Shown piece after piece: positions 35,801 through 46,888 of a stretch of 64,000 bases of DNA. The notes below the pieces were generated by a model. The model searched no databases, was not told the origin of the DNA, and saw nothing but the letters and a program-made list of their open reading frames with translations. The stretch is from Lepus europaeus (taxonomy: Eukaryota > Chordata > Mammalia > Lagomorpha > Leporidae): the NCBI RefSeq assembly GCF_033115175.1, contig NC_084827.1, forward strand, positions 177,011,401 through 177,075,400. Direction: 5' to 3'. Position numbers and translations under genes: made by a program. Position 1 is the first letter of the stretch. Every line of letters begins with the position of its first letter.

Positions 35801-38800
35801 GCTCCCTGTTGTTGCATCTGGGGAGGCAGCAGTGGACGGCCCAGTTACTTGAGCCCCTGCCACCCTTGTGGTAGAACCAGATGGAGTTCTGAACCCTGGG
35901 TCCAGCCTGGCCCAGCTTCAGCTATTGCAGCAATTTAGGGTATGCACCAACTGATGGAAGATTTTTTTTTTAAAGCTGGGAGCTTCCTCCAGGTCTCCCA
36001 CTTGTGTGCAGGAGCCCAAGCACTTGGGTCATCTTCACTGCTTTCCCAGGCCCATTAGCAGGGAGCTGGATTGGACGTGGAGCAGACAGGTCTTGCCCAT
36101 ATGGGATGCCGGTGCCGCAGGCGGAGGATTAACCTACTGAGCCACAGTGCCAGCCTCTGAAGTTTTTTTTTTAAAAAAAGATGCATTTATTTGAGAGAGA
36201 GGAAGGAAGAGATCTTCCATCCCCTGGTTCAGTCCCCAAATGGTTGCAGCTGTCAGAGTGCCATTCCCTTGTCCAAAACATTTTAACCTCCATGCTTGCT
36301 GTCTTCATAATATGCATTGTCTGTGAAGTTTTTTTTTTTTTTTTTTTTTTTGACAAGTAGAGTTATAGACAGAGAGAAAGGTCTTCCTTCCATAGGTTTA
36401 CCCCCCAAATGGCCGCCACAGCTGGCACTGCGCCAATCTGAAGCCAGGAGCCAGGTGCTTCCTCCTGGTCTCCCATGCGGGTGCAGGGCCCAAGCACTTG
36501 GGCCGTCCTCCACTGCCCTCCTGGGCCACAGCAGAGAGCTGGACTGGAAGAGGAGCGACCAGGACTAGAACCCAGCGCCCATATGGGATGCCGGCGCCCC
36601 AGGCGGAGGATTAACCTACTGAGCCACAGCGCCAGCCCCTGTGAAATTTTTTTTTAAAAAAAGATTTATTTATTTGAGAGAGAGAGAAAGGGAAGAGATC
36701 TTCTATCCACTGGTTCAGTCCCCAGATGGTTGCAGCTGTCAGAGCTGGGCAAAGCCAAAGCCAGGGCCAGGAATTCCACCAGGGTCCCCACCAAGGACAG
36801 CAAGGGCACAAGTACTTGGGCCATTCTCTAGCGCCTTCCCAGATACAGTAGCAGGAAGCTGGATTAAAAGCATAGCAGCTGGGACTCAAGCCCTGCACTC
36901 GGAAATGGGGTCTGAGTCATGGGTCCTGCACTGCTGGCAGTGACTGAACTCCCTGCACCCCAGTGCCGGCCCTCCGTGAGCTTTTTGAGGACTCCTCTTT
37001 TTTTAAAGATTTATTTATTTATTTGAAAGTCAGAGTTACACAGAGAGAGGAGAGGCAGAGAGAGAGGTCTTCCATCTGCTGGTTCACTCCCCAATTGGCC
37101 ACAGTGGCTGCAGCTATGCTGATCCGAAGCCAGGAGCCAGGATCTTCTTCCAGGTCTCCCACAGAGGTGCAGGGGCCCAAGGACTTGGGCCATCTTCCAC
37201 TGCTTTCCCAGGCCACAGCAGAGAGCTGGATCGGAAATGGAGCAGCCGGATCTTGAATCGGCACCCATATGGGATGCCGGTGCTCAAGGCCAGGGCATTA
37301 ACCCACTGTGTCACAGTGCCGGCCCCAAACTTTCAGTTTTTATTCCATTTTCCATGAACCTTTTGGAGTACACTCACATTGTTTGGTTTTTTCCCCGTTC
37401 CTTCTCTCTAGTCCTACCACTGTTTTTCTCTTATGAAGTTGAGAATTGAAAAATGACAACACGTCTTGGTTTTCTAGGGATTCTTGGCTTTTTACTGTAA
37501 AAGAAAACTGTGAAGCCATAGTTTAACCCTAACACGTTCTGTCTTTTTCAGGATGACGCAAATAAAAATGGTGGCAAGTGGATTATTCGGCTGCGGAAGG
37601 GCCTGGCCTCCCGTTGCTGGGAGAATCTCATCCTGGCCATGCTGGGGGAACAGTTCATGGTGGGGGAGGAGATCTGTGGGGCCGTGGTCTCTGTCCGCTT
37701 CCAGGTAAGCCCCCGTGTCGGGCTCCTGTGACACCTTTTTTCTCCTCACCACCCCTGGTTTGGTGTGATGATCCTCCCATCCTTCCCATAGGAGGACATC
37801 ATTTCAATATGGAATAAGACTGCCAGCGACCAAGCCACTACCGCCCGCATCCGGGACACGCTTCGGCGAGTGCTTAACCTACCTCCCAACACCATTATGG
37901 AATACAAAACTCACACCGACAGCATCAAGTACGTGTTGGGGGGGTTGGGGGGCCCAGGTCCCTGAGCTTAGCCCAGGTAGCTCTGTAGTTGGGCCCAGAG
38001 GCATGTGGTTGTGCAGGAGACTGGCTTGTGGAGAAGGGACAGACCAGGCTCCCCCAGGCTTCTGGCCGGCGAGGCTCCCTGTCCACCTAACCTGCAGGTG
38101 CTGTGGAGCAGAGAGAGTCCTTCAGCAGAAACCCAGTTGCACTGGCTGGGCTTGCTTTGTTTCTGCAGGCTGTCTCGTCTTTCCTATACTAACAGTATCC
38201 TAAAATGAAAGACAGCGCTTCTCTTTCTGGCTGTTTAAGACAATTTCACTGAACGAAAGTCCTCTTCCCCGCCCACCCCTCACTCCACTTCTGCATGTCT
38301 TTTAACCTGTTAGCTTCCGTCTGTTTTCTTTTCCTGGGAAACTGACTTCATCCCAAGAATGACGACTCCATTCCCTGCTGTGTGCAGCTGAAGTCCGAGG
38401 AAGCAAGGGTCAAAGGGCAGCGTGAAGGCTGCGGGGAAGGGTTGCTCTGCCGTGGCCCCAGGCCCCAGGGGAATGGAGCTCTCTGTCCTTAGGGAATCAG
38501 TGGCCAGGCTTCTCCTTCCGTGGCTGAGGGTCAGAAGTGAGCCGGGTCTTAGGGAACAGTTGTGGGGCGTGGCTGAAAGCTGGAGGAGAGGGAGCTGGCT
38601 CGTAGTCAGGGCACTTCGTTCTCTCCCGTGGCCCCCGAGCAGCTGTGCCTTTGGCAAGTCTCTCTGCAACTCGGCTTCAGTTCCCCCAGCTGTAAAATGG
38701 GCACAGTAATAGTTACCTTCCAAGGCTGTTGTGAGGCTGACGGAGTGTGTACCTGAGGGTCCTCAGATGGGGAGTGGTCTTACAGGCCAGGTGTTACTGT

Positions 38801-39625
38801 CGTCGTCGCCACCATCATCATCCCGATCTTAGCAGGGACGAGTGGAGTGCCCAGTGCTCTTGATCTGCAGTAGCACAGACCCTGTGAATCTCTTCCCGTG
38901 CCTTCGCAGGTAGTGTGGGGGTGGAGCTGGCTCAGACTAGCCAAGCGTCAGCTTTAACTGGGCACACTGCCACGAGCGTTGGTCCCTAATGCAGTGGCTG
39001 GGAGTGACTCACCGGAGCCCCCGAGAGTTACGAGCCAGCGTGGCCCTGGTGCTTGCCTTAGCAGTCCTGTGTCTGCTGTTTTTCTGTAGTAAAGACGTCT
39101 TACTCTGTGTTCTGGGTGGAAGTAGTTGTCTGCCCTCCAGCCAGGTTCAGTCCAGGCTGGAGAGATTGGTACTTTTTTCTAGGACTCTATTTTCAAGGTC
39201 CTCAAAAATTGCCTTCCCCCCAGAGCCCACTTTTCGCCTGGATAGGAAAGGGAAAGCTGAATTTGTCATGAACTCTCCCCTCTCCTCTGTTCTCCCTTTC
39301 TAATACCCCAAAGCAGTTTGTCCTGACTTGTAGAAACCTGTGTGCAAGTCCTTCCAGGATAAGGAGAGCTGTGGACTAGGGCCCAGTCTGCTAGAGACTG
39401 GTCTCTTCTCGCTGCTTGTCAGAGGCCCGCCTCTGGTGCTCCAGCCCGTAGCTGTAGGGGCCAGACCACCCTCCTTGAGACCAGATGTCACTTCCCCTTG
39501 CATCTCCCTCTCTTTCCCCTCCAAATGAGCCAACCTTTTGCACTTCCACTAGAATGCCAGGCAGGCTGGGCCCCCAAAGACTCCTTTTTCAAAACCTCTG
39601 GAAGCCGCGGTTGAACGTGCCATGA
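23427..39625 (+). CDS. EIF4E2: eIF4E family member 2 (4EHP), 7 coding exons, 245 aa
   Basis: Exons: 23427-23446, 28684-28798, 31195-31329, 33629-33733, 37552-37704, 37792-37928, 39553-39625. The frame closes at 738 nt and the length equals human. The protein binds the mRNA 5' cap without recruiting eIF4G and represses translation, working with partners such as GIGYF2. The N-terminus is acidic, then lysine-rich (residues 10-45, DDDSGDHDQNEEN). The eIF4E fold begins around YNYTFWYSRR. The cap-stacking pair Tyr78 and Trp124, which replaces the two Trp of eIF4E1, is intact. The C-terminus is KPRLNVP. The core is near identical to human; differences cluster at residues 32-43. Exon 1 contributes only MNNKFDA. 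Intron 1 is over 5 kb and starts in the CpG island. Confidence 0.96.
25085..25205 (-). mobile_element. L2 3'-end relic in EIF4E2 intron 1
   Basis: The order 'ccattcattaagcagatg', 'gatgctagagatagaaag' and 'ttcctgcccgcaaggagtca' matches the antisense of the L2 3' end. It is strongly diverged. Confidence 0.55.
25543..25846 (-). mobile_element. CSINE with 13-bp target-site duplication
   Basis: The element has a T-rich head with 'aaagatttatttatttattt'. It is flanked by CTGACAGTATTTT at 25530-25542 and again at 25847-25859. The preserved duplication suggests a fairly recent insertion. Confidence 0.9.
27150..27435 (-). mobile_element. Old diverged CSINE
   Basis: 'gctggttcactcccccagat' and 'ggtctcccatgtgggga' mark an antisense C-repeat with many substitutions and a degraded tail. 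Confidence 0.6.
27968..28123. repeat. 39-bp minisatellite, four copies, EIF4E2 intron 1
   Basis: Units start at 27968, 28007, 28046 and 28085, each beginning 'ctgagggggYgtStgtgcgg' and ending near 'ccgtgcggagt'. Copy 3 differs by two bases; the rest are identical. The unit is rich in CpG. Open frames across it are an artefact of the period being a multiple of three. Confidence 0.95.
29150..29251 (-). mobile_element. L2 relic interrupted by SINEs
   Basis: 'attcatttattctgcatta' and 'tgctaggtgctgagaaagc' fit an antisense L2 3' end. Its right side is cut by the following SINE pair. Confidence 0.5.
29264..29899 (-). mobile_element. Two head-to-tail CSINEs within one target duplication
   Basis: Two antisense copies (about 29264-29592 and 29593-29899) stand together. 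GGAACTTGCGTT flanks the pair at 29252-29263 and 29900-29911. Since no second duplication is seen at the junction, the second copy probably landed in the tail of the first. Confidence 0.8.
29925..30205 (-). mobile_element. Old diverged CSINE
   Basis: 'agagaggggcagactaattc' near its left side and a weak 'gcttcccagggtctg...gagcaggaac' order fit an antisense C-repeat. It is degraded. Confidence 0.5.
30230..30430 (-). mobile_element. LINE-1 3'-end fragment
   Basis: A T-run is followed by 'agaaaacttttatttagtaa', 'gtacgactttcggattatag' and a C-rich 'cccccccataaccaccctc' part. This is the order seen in the antisense of rabbit L1 3' ends. It is a 5'-truncated copy. Confidence 0.65.
30430..30556 (-). 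mobile_element. MIR fragment split by a CSINE
   Basis: Antisense MIR words ('gatgctgggctctgagctag', 'ctcatttcgcaagtaagaag') run into a CSINE at 30560. Weak MIR-like words resume after 30880. Confidence 0.45.
30560..30880 (+). mobile_element. CSINE
   Basis: Sense copy from 'ggggtcaacgctgtggcg' to 'tcaaataaataaaccta' plus an A-run. It sits inside an older MIR relic. Confidence 0.9.
31565..33600. other. EIF4E2 intron 3: mostly unique, AT-richer DNA
   Basis: A short L2-like scrap lies at 31565-31625 ('ggtatttattgagtcctt'). The rest shows no repeat I recognise and no coding segment until exon 4. Confidence 0.5.
34704..34977 (+). mobile_element. CSINE, interrupted
   Basis: Sense copy starting 'gcggggcaggcgttgtggtg'. 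It breaks off at a T-rich tract where another SINE entered. Its tail resumes at about 35285-35325 with 'tgcctttcaatagatgaaaa'. Confidence 0.8.
34978..35284 (-). mobile_element. CSINE inserted into a sense CSINE
   Basis: Antisense copy with a long T-run, 'ggttcactccccaaatggcc' and the terminal 'cgccacggtgccagcccc'. Confidence 0.9.
35341..35687 (+). mobile_element. Young-looking CSINE with target duplication
   Basis: It begins 'ggccagcgctgcggctcact' and ends in (AAAT)n. AAAAGATAAGTTT flanks it on both sides (ends at 35340 and at 35700). Confidence 0.9.
35701..36157. mobile_element. Sense CSINE (35701-35965) joined to a truncated antisense CSINE (35966-36157)
   Basis: The first part reads 'cagtgggttaagctgccact' through 'gatggaaga'. 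The second starts mid-element at 'gctgggagcttcctccaggt' and ends 'gagccacagtgccagcc'. Confidence 0.8.
36163..36262 (-). mobile_element. CSINE tail fragment
   Basis: About 100 bp of the tail half of an antisense copy, ending abruptly after 'gttgcagctgtcagag'. The same words recur in the copy at 36645. Confidence 0.75.
36329..37325 (-). mobile_element. Three antisense CSINEs in a row
   Basis: Copies lie at about 36329-36641, 36645-36966 and 37000-37325. Each has a T-run or 'aaagatttatttattt' head and a 'cacagtgccRgcccc'-type end. Confidence 0.85.
38620..38765 (+). mobile_element. MIR in EIF4E2 intron 6
   Basis: Sense MIR with 'ttggcaagtctctctgcaac', 'ccagctgtaaaatgggcac' and 'ggctgttgtgaggctgac'. 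Confidence 0.8.
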
Positions 39626-39792
39626 CCTCTCTGGATGGCACCGTCATTGAAGCTGGCATCATCGGAGTCTCTTGTTCTGTTGGCCTGCTACCTGGAAGAT
39701 CCTTCTGTCCTGGACAAGAGGAATTGGAAGAGCATTTTATGTTTTAAGAACAGGCTGACACGGAGCAGCTACGACACCAGCTGAGATCACTT

Positions 39793-39798
39793 AATAAA
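39793..39798 (+). terminator. EIF4E2: Poly(A) signal of the main EIF4E2 transcript
   Basis: AATAAA about 170 nt after the 245-aa stop codon gives a short 3' UTR for this form. Confidence 0.75.
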
Positions 39799-39829
39799 TG
39801 GTGCTAAACTAGCTTGTCTCACGCTCTTG

Positions 39830-42800
39830 CTCTTTATGGTGCATTGAAGATGTGGCCTCTCGCACTGCCTGCCGCCATAGTAAAGGAAGGCCCAGACTTC
39901 TCCGTGGAAGGCATCCTGGGAGTCCGCAGGCCCATTGTATCGTGCCGTGGGGTGTGTTGGTCCAGGACCGCTGAGGTCTGGCGTAATGAGGTGACATCTA
40001 GCTCTCAGAATAAGGCCCCATTTTCGGATTGTTCTGATGAAGTCCGCCGGTGACCAGAACAGAGTGAGTTCTAGTGGATTCAGCCCGAAAGTCTGTTAAG
40101 GTCGGAAAGGGGGATCTTCGGCCTCTGCTTCGCTGGCTTGCGTTTGCCTTTACTTCAGAGAAGTCTTGCTTGGACGCAAAGGCCTGCTTCTGTCTGTGTG
40201 GCTGTGCGTGTATAGCTTCTGGCTTGGTGCTAATGGGCTTTTCTCACTGGTGCCAATGCTGCCTGAGCCACCAGCTCTTGGCCAGCCTTTTCCCTCCTGC
40301 TTCCCTTCAGAGCTGGGTCATCTTCCTCTTTGAGCTAACCCTGCCTGCACGATCGCAGAGGGTTAGCCCTTCTCTGCCCCAGCACATCCGGATCTGGGGC
40401 AGGGCGGTGTTTTCCTCCAGTCCCGGCAGCCCGCGTGCGCTCCTGGCTTTGGCTCACACGCGCTGCCGCTCAGCCTGTAGCCTGCATGGATTTCCGCCGG
40501 CCTGGTCTTCCTTGAGGCTTTCTGGGGAGTCACCCCCAAACAAGACGGTGATCGTTTCTGCAGAGCTGGGTCGCTGCCTGGAGGCTCTGGGACAGTGGCT
40601 GAGGGTGTAAGGGTGCCTTTCCCGGAGTGGTAGTTGCACACCTGACACCCCTGCTCCTGGCAGGGGGTCCCACAGGACACTCGCTGCGGCTAGTGCCCTG
40701 TGCTCAGCACTCTGGCGTGTTTTAGTCATTGTCTCTGCTTCCTATACAACAGGCTGGTTGAAGTGCTGAGAAGATGGGAGATTGGTAGGACTCCGGAAAG
40801 GCCCCGTCTCTGTGTTGACTATTTGTCAAAATTGCCTTCTCTGGCCCATTCCGCCTCTGCCTTCCAGTGTCACGTTCCACGCATTGACCTTGAGTTCAGC
40901 CGTATTGTAACTGCTCCAAGGGGTGAGCTTGATGTCACCCTGCAGAGGGAGGGGAAGCACCAGCTGACTTTGAGGCCCCTGACCCTTGCCACATGAGAGC
41001 CACGGTCAGAACGGCTCCTCGTGGCTCTTCCACAGTCCCAGGGCACGTCAGCGGCTGGGACTCGGGACTCCCAGGGACAGTGAAGGGGGAACGGCTGTAT
41101 TTGCGCTCCCCCAGTGCTCTGGACTTGGAGCTGCTGCCAGTGGCGAGAACTTGGAGGAGTGGCCTTGGTTCTCAGTCGGGTCAAGCACCTCTGACTCCAG
41201 CTGCTGGGTTTTGGTCCAGTTTCCAATGTCCCCCTTTGCCTGTTGGATTTCTAGCCCTCCTCCAGTCACACTGCTGGTGGCCTTTTCCTGGGGTATGCCT
41301 AGGTGAGCTGTGGGACCCTCATGTCCCACGGAAGGGGGCCTTGAGCTGCTGTGCCACAGCAGGCTTCTGCCTGCCTTAACCGCCCACAGTTCACTCCCGA
41401 GACATGAGAAAATGGTTAAACTGGGTTTGTGCCTAGGTCATGGCCGCTTCCAGTGAGGCCACTTTGTGGCTGTGCTTTCAAAGGCCTGGGCCTTGTAGGC
41501 ATCAGGTGCTTGGTCGCAGCCTGCTCTGACGGGAAGTTTCAGGGCGCAGCCAGAGACAGAAGGCCACCAGGACAAAGCTGGGCTCAGAGCCGTATAAAAC
41601 AGCACTGCCTCGTGTCAAGAGCTCCTCTGGGGATGGTCCCCTGGACTCCCTGTGTGTTTCTGGCCCGGAGTGGAGAGGAGGGTGACAGAGCCAGCTTCCC
41701 ATAGTGGCTGTGGTGCCGGGGAAGCCCAGCTCCTCTTCTGGGAGAACTGCGGGCAGGTGACGTCACCACTCCTGTAGTCTAGAGGAGCGACAGTCAAGTC
41801 AAGGATTGCCCTTTGCCACGCCCAGAGACCACTGTCCTCCAGCGTTGGGTGTCCATGGACCAGCAAGGACCAGCCCGCCCCTGCTCCTGGGCCCTCCAGC
41901 GCGGTGCCTGCCTGCCCTTGGGACACGTCCCGCCACACTGACGTTCAAGTGGGCAGGAGGCCGAGCTCATCCCCAGGTGTGGCGGGCTGAGGGCAAGGCT
42001 GTGACCCTTACAGGCTTTGGGTGGGGCTGGAGTGGGTACAGAATGACATAGGTGTGAGGTATCTGCTCTTAGAATCTGCTTTTTGGTAAGTGAGGTGGGA
42101 CAGAAGTGGTCCTGAGAGGGCCCTTTGTGACTCATTTGGATCTACGGAGTTCCCTGTAGACCGTATTAACTTCGGTAATTTTTTCCTTTTTTTAAATACT
42201 TAAGTCACGTGACACTCTACACTTTGCTTGTTCTTTCTTTGCCTTTGAAAGAAGAAAGTGTTAATGTTCTGTCATGTCCCTGGGATGCGGGGTAGAAAAA
42301 CGGCTGGAATCTTCATCCCTAGCCTTCGGCAGTGGGTGTGCCTCTTAGCCAAGCTGCTGGCCCGTGTGACTAGGTGGGGACGTATCAAGGGCTGTGGCCA
42401 GCTGTTTCACTCCACTGAGTTACGCGAGGAAACACAGATCCTCCACGTTGAGGTTTCACAGTGAAAATACTCGTGCAGCCACGGAGGGGCTCGGCAAGGG
42501 GCTCGCAAGTCCCTGTGTTCTCAGGTCCTCGACACAAAGCTCTGTTCGGGGCGGTGTAGGTGTAGGCCTTTCTGGAACCCAAGGGGAAATGAGATGAATC
42601 TTAGACACAGCCGTGTCGTTTCCTGTTGACACATCCATTGTTTAAAATAGGGTTTAAATCCTGTCAGGAGGAGCAAGGGGTTGCCCGGGGTCATCGGCCA
42701 CACGTGGGATCTGGCCCTTGGCTGCTCTTGGCCTGAAGAGGGAAGCTGCCTTCTGACGTCACTGTGAACTAGAGCCCATCACGTCACCGTCTGCAGAGGG

Positions 42801-45800
42801 GGCTGTGGAGCAGACGCCTTGGTCTGGAAGTTGAGAGACTGGCACGGTTGTCGAGCAGCTGTGTGTTGTTCTCCCCGCTCACTTAGCGTATGCTCTGGAG
42901 GAACCAGCAGGTGCACACCTGGTCTAAGAGCGGGATCCCTAACTTGAGGAAGAGGGGAGAGCTCGTGAAGCTGATACACAGAAGAATGGACCGATGGTGC
43001 CAGTGTCTGGGTGCGTTTCCTCTTGAACACAGAAAAGCTACGCGTAGAAGGAAGCCTGGCCATGAAGTGTATTTCAGTGAGCTAACATTAAATGTGTCAC
43101 CAGTGACGCTGTATCGTCATCCTGGATACATGTCACCAGATTAAGCCAAGAATTGGAATAAATGTTGATGCTGTATGTGATTCCCAGGGAACTTGGGGGC
43201 TGAGAAGTAGCTTGGGCAAAAAGGACGTGAGCCCGTCTGAAGAAGCGTGAGTTGGGGTGGACTTCCAGAAGCGCAGGGGGTCACTGTCTGTTCCTCACCC
43301 CGCAGCGCCCCGGGGCCTGCCGTCTGCGGGGCACCGCCGTGGCTGCCCGTTAACCCTCCCGCGCACATCGCTTGTCCCTGCCAAACACCAGGCTCTAAGC
43401 TGAGTTGTTCAGCGTTAAAGTTGCAGTGAGCATTGTTCCTGGGAATTCTGAATTGCCGTGTCCTACACAGCTTAAATTTCAAGGTAATAATTACGTGGGC
43501 GTCCTCAGAAACAAGGAACCGAAGCATCCAGTCTAGAAGGATGAGGAGGTTGAAATGCAGAAGCAGAGAAAGCGGTAGTTTGCTCTTTAGACGTCACATC
43601 TTCAGATACTGCGTGCAGAACGCTGGGTGCTTGGCTCTGTCCTCGGTGTGAGGCCTGGTGAGGAGACTTCTCTCCCACCAGCTGCTCCCAGGGACCCCAG
43701 GGAGAAGGCAGGGCGTGCTGTGGGCCTTAGCTACAGTAAACAAGATGGTTCCCATGACAACCGAGCTTCACTCTGACCTGGTGCGCCCCCCGCCTCCTGT
43801 GCTCCACTCAGCCCCGAGGGCACCTGAAGTGGGAAGTGGGGGTATCGTGTCTGCTCTGTTTGATCTGAATGTGCTGTTGTGTTTTTTGTCTCTGGTTTGC
43901 CAGGGCCTGGGAGGAGTTTCATGGCCTGGTGAACAGCAGCGGCCGCTGATCGGACGCTTCCCCTCTGTCTCTCACACTCAGGGTAGGGCCTTGTCTATCT
44001 TCTCCGTACCCCCGTGGCATACCTCTCCACTGTAGGACCCCTCTCCCAAGGGGTGCGCCTTCCCATGTACCCCCACTCTGGCCCTGCCAGTATGGAGCCC
44101 CAGAGGAAAACTCTGAGTCGCACGCCCTGGGTCACGTGTCTCCTCGCGCGCCCTCCTGGTGCCTCTGCGCTCCCACATGGAAAACAAGGCGCCACAGGCC
44201 AGAGTTGTCTGCTCGCCCGGGCTCGCGCCACGGCGGGCCACAGGTGTGGCTTCTCACACGTGGCCAGGGCTGCGCCGTCTGCCCGGGCAGGTCCTCAGGC
44301 CCCGGGGGTTAGGGGAGAGGTGATGCCTCTTGTCTGGTGGGCGGCTGTCAGGTCTGAGGAAGCAGGGGTGTCAGCGATGATGGTGAATGGGGTGGAGTTC
44401 GGGGCCCTGGAAGGGACAGTTGCAGGCTGTTCCATCACCAGGCCGTCACATGGTCACTGACAGGAAGGAGCTTTTGTGTCCTGGTTAGGAGCATGGAGTC
44501 CAGGACTGCCCCTGGCAGAGGGGGTTGGGCACACTTGTTGGAAAGGAGAGGGGCAGGTGAAAGACCAGGGCTTGCTCCCCGAGGGTGTTTGTGCAGTGGG
44601 GGCGGAGCACCACAGCCGCTGCAGGACTCCCCCTGCCCACAAAGTGGGGAGGGCTCTCAGAGGAAGGGCAGCATCGCTGGACCGGGAAGTGGTGACCCTG
44701 TGCGGACGGAGGCGGGCGGCTGGTGTCAGGGCCCTCGGGTTCCTAAAGAGGAGCAGCCGCAGAGCCCGGCCACACACGTGCAGCCCAGTGCTTTCTCTTG
44801 AGCGGTTTGATTTCATTATTATAGATTCATGTTCAGATGGTAATCCAGATTTTAAAAATGGCCATCTCGAGACTCCTCCCATTAGAGTGTAGTTAACGCA
44901 GGATTCCCGGATGCCAGGAAACCTGGGGTCTGCTCGGTGGTGGAGAAATGATGGATTTGCCGAGGAAGTGTTTGAAATGAAACACTTAGAGCTTCAGAGG
45001 CCTCAGGCTACAATGGAACTGCTTTAATGATCTTCCATTTTTAATTGTTTCTAGGGTTTTTCCCCCTGGCTTTTTAAGTATTCTTAAAATCGGGATGTTC
45101 ACAGTGAGTGTGCGGAGAAGGGTTTTAGCATCCTGTCATTAGCAGTGTTTACTTCTTCATGGCCATCAAGCGATACCTTTAAAAACGGAGGGCGTCCTGG
45201 GTTCACAGGGAAAACAGTCTCTAAAGGAAGCAAGCAGTCCAAGAACAGAGAGACTGAGAGTGGCCCCTCCCCGAGCAGGCCAGCTCCCCCAGGAAGACTA
45301 CGGGAGTGGCGTTGGGAAGTCACACCTGCATAATGCCACGGTGTAGCCTCAGATCCACAGAGAGGGCAGAGGAGGGGAGCACTTTGTGGTCTGAGGGCTC
45401 TTGAAGCCCAGGCTTGGGAGTCCGTGAGGAGTTTGTGTTTGAGCAGAAGGTGAGCTGCTCCATGGCCTCAGCCTCCTGGGAGAGGACAGCCCGGCCCATG
45501 GCACTGGTGGGCCCTGGCTCACAGAGGGGCTGCAGCGCACGGCCCCTGCCAGCCTCTGGCACTTTGGCCTTCTCCCCCTTCCAAGTGGATCATGATCTGT
45601 GAGGAAATTTGGTAGAAAAACTGCTATTTCAGTCAAGAGTGCTCTTTGAACTGTGGCTCAGGCACACGTCAGTCCCAGTCAGCCGTGGGGGGAGGATTCT
45701 GGTCACTTAGGGGTCTGGGCCAGCCCGCACGGGAGAGAGGTCTCTGAGATCTCGTGCTATTGGGGAGTGCAGATGGTCACTCAGTGGAAGATGGCAGATT

Positions 45801-46540
45801 GAGATTCGCTCCACTGACTCTGGAAGGGGTTTGCAGTTGACAGAACGGAAGCCAGACTGACCTATGGTGGCCAGCTGAGAGCCAGAGGACGTTCCGAGGA
45901 CCATGGGCACTGCCGCTGGTAGCCGCCTGGGAGCGCCCCTCGGAGCCGCTGCTGGGGCAGAGCCTCAGGCCGGGCTTCCCCTCAGATGACTGCCAGCTTT
46001 CACTTGAGGACCCAGAATCTCCATGGTGCCCTGCTGGTCACCAGCACGGTGGCCGTCCGCCCCCACCTAGGGCAGGTGTTCTGCCCCTCTGTCGTCACCC
46101 TCAGGAGCTCCCCTGGCCCTCACTCGTGGAGTCCAGAGTTGGCACTGGTCCATTTCTGTGGAAGCTCGAAGGCGGGCACTGAGGCACAGTGGAAGCCGAC
46201 GCGGGGTCCTTGGGCACCGGGGGTGTGGAGTGGGAGACCTCGTCATCAGGACCGAGGCGCGCCCTCTGCCAGAGCTGTGGGGCTGTGGCTCCTGTGCCGT
46301 GCGGCCGGAGGGCTCGCCTCGGAAGCTGCCTGTGGACTCTGTCCTTAGTTTACTTCTAAAAGACGAGGAGCCTGTTTAAAACATGCATGTATATATCTTG
46401 TTGTCTCTGCCACTTCCTGTGTTCTCTCCTCCCTGTCCCTGGTCTCTGGGTGAGGGCCTGATAGAATATTTGTTCCCCGCTGGTCTGAGGTGAACACACT
46501 GCTCACTGTGTGTGGCACTGAGCCGTTCCCAACACACCCC
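39830..46540. other. Long 3' intron of the alternative EIF4E2 transcript, no gene seen
   Basis: The sequence is mostly unique and unusually free of CSINEs compared with its flanks. No conserved coding segment with splice sites was recognised. A calmer AT-rich part near 44810-45080 may be a conserved non-coding element, but this cannot be judged from one sequence. Confidence 0.5.
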
Positions 46541-46542
46541 CC

Positions 46543-46863
46543 CACCTTTTTTTTTTAAAGATTTGTCTATTTGAAAGGCAGAGTAACAGAAGAGGGAGGA
46601 ACAGAAAGATCTTCCATCTGCAGGTTCACGCTCCATAGGGCTGTAATGGCCTGAGCTGCGCCAGACTGAAGCCAGGAGCCTGGAACTCCATCCCGGTCTC
46701 CCACGTGGGTGCAGGGGCCCAAGCACTTGGGCCATGCTCCTCTGCCTTTCCAGGTGCATTAGCAGGGAGTTGGATTGGAAGTGGAGCAGCCAGGACTCAG
46801 AGGGGCACTCTGGTACGGAATGCCCGTGTCACAGGCTGCGGCTTAACCACGGCGTCGCAACCT
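46543..46863 (-). mobile_element. CSINE ending in a telomere-like hexamer run
   Basis: Antisense copy from 'tttaaagatttgtctatttg' to 'cttaaccacggcgtcgcaa'. Its 5' end passes straight into (AACCCC)n. Confidence 0.85.
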
Positions 46864-46888
46864 CAACCCCAACCCCAACCCCAACCCA
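46864..46888. repeat. (AACCCC)n, about four units
   Basis: Perfect AACCCC units; on the other strand this is (GGGGTT)n, a run able to form a G-quadruplex. Confidence 0.9.

Larger units (their letters stand above)
34660..37372. repeat. Inverted repeat arms bracketing a SINE pile (mariner-like?)
   Basis: The left arm, 34660-34703, starts 'gagtacttcaaaaagttcat'. The right arm, 37326-37372, is its imperfect reverse complement, ending 'catgaaccttttggagtac'. The arms fit terminal inverted repeats of a Tc1/mariner-type element. Nearly all of the 2.6 kb between them is CSINE. Confidence 0.5.

Noticed and set aside
34700-37330. tRNA-like heads with box A/B words
   Set aside because: They belong to CSINEs, which derive from a tRNA; none is an intact tRNA gene.
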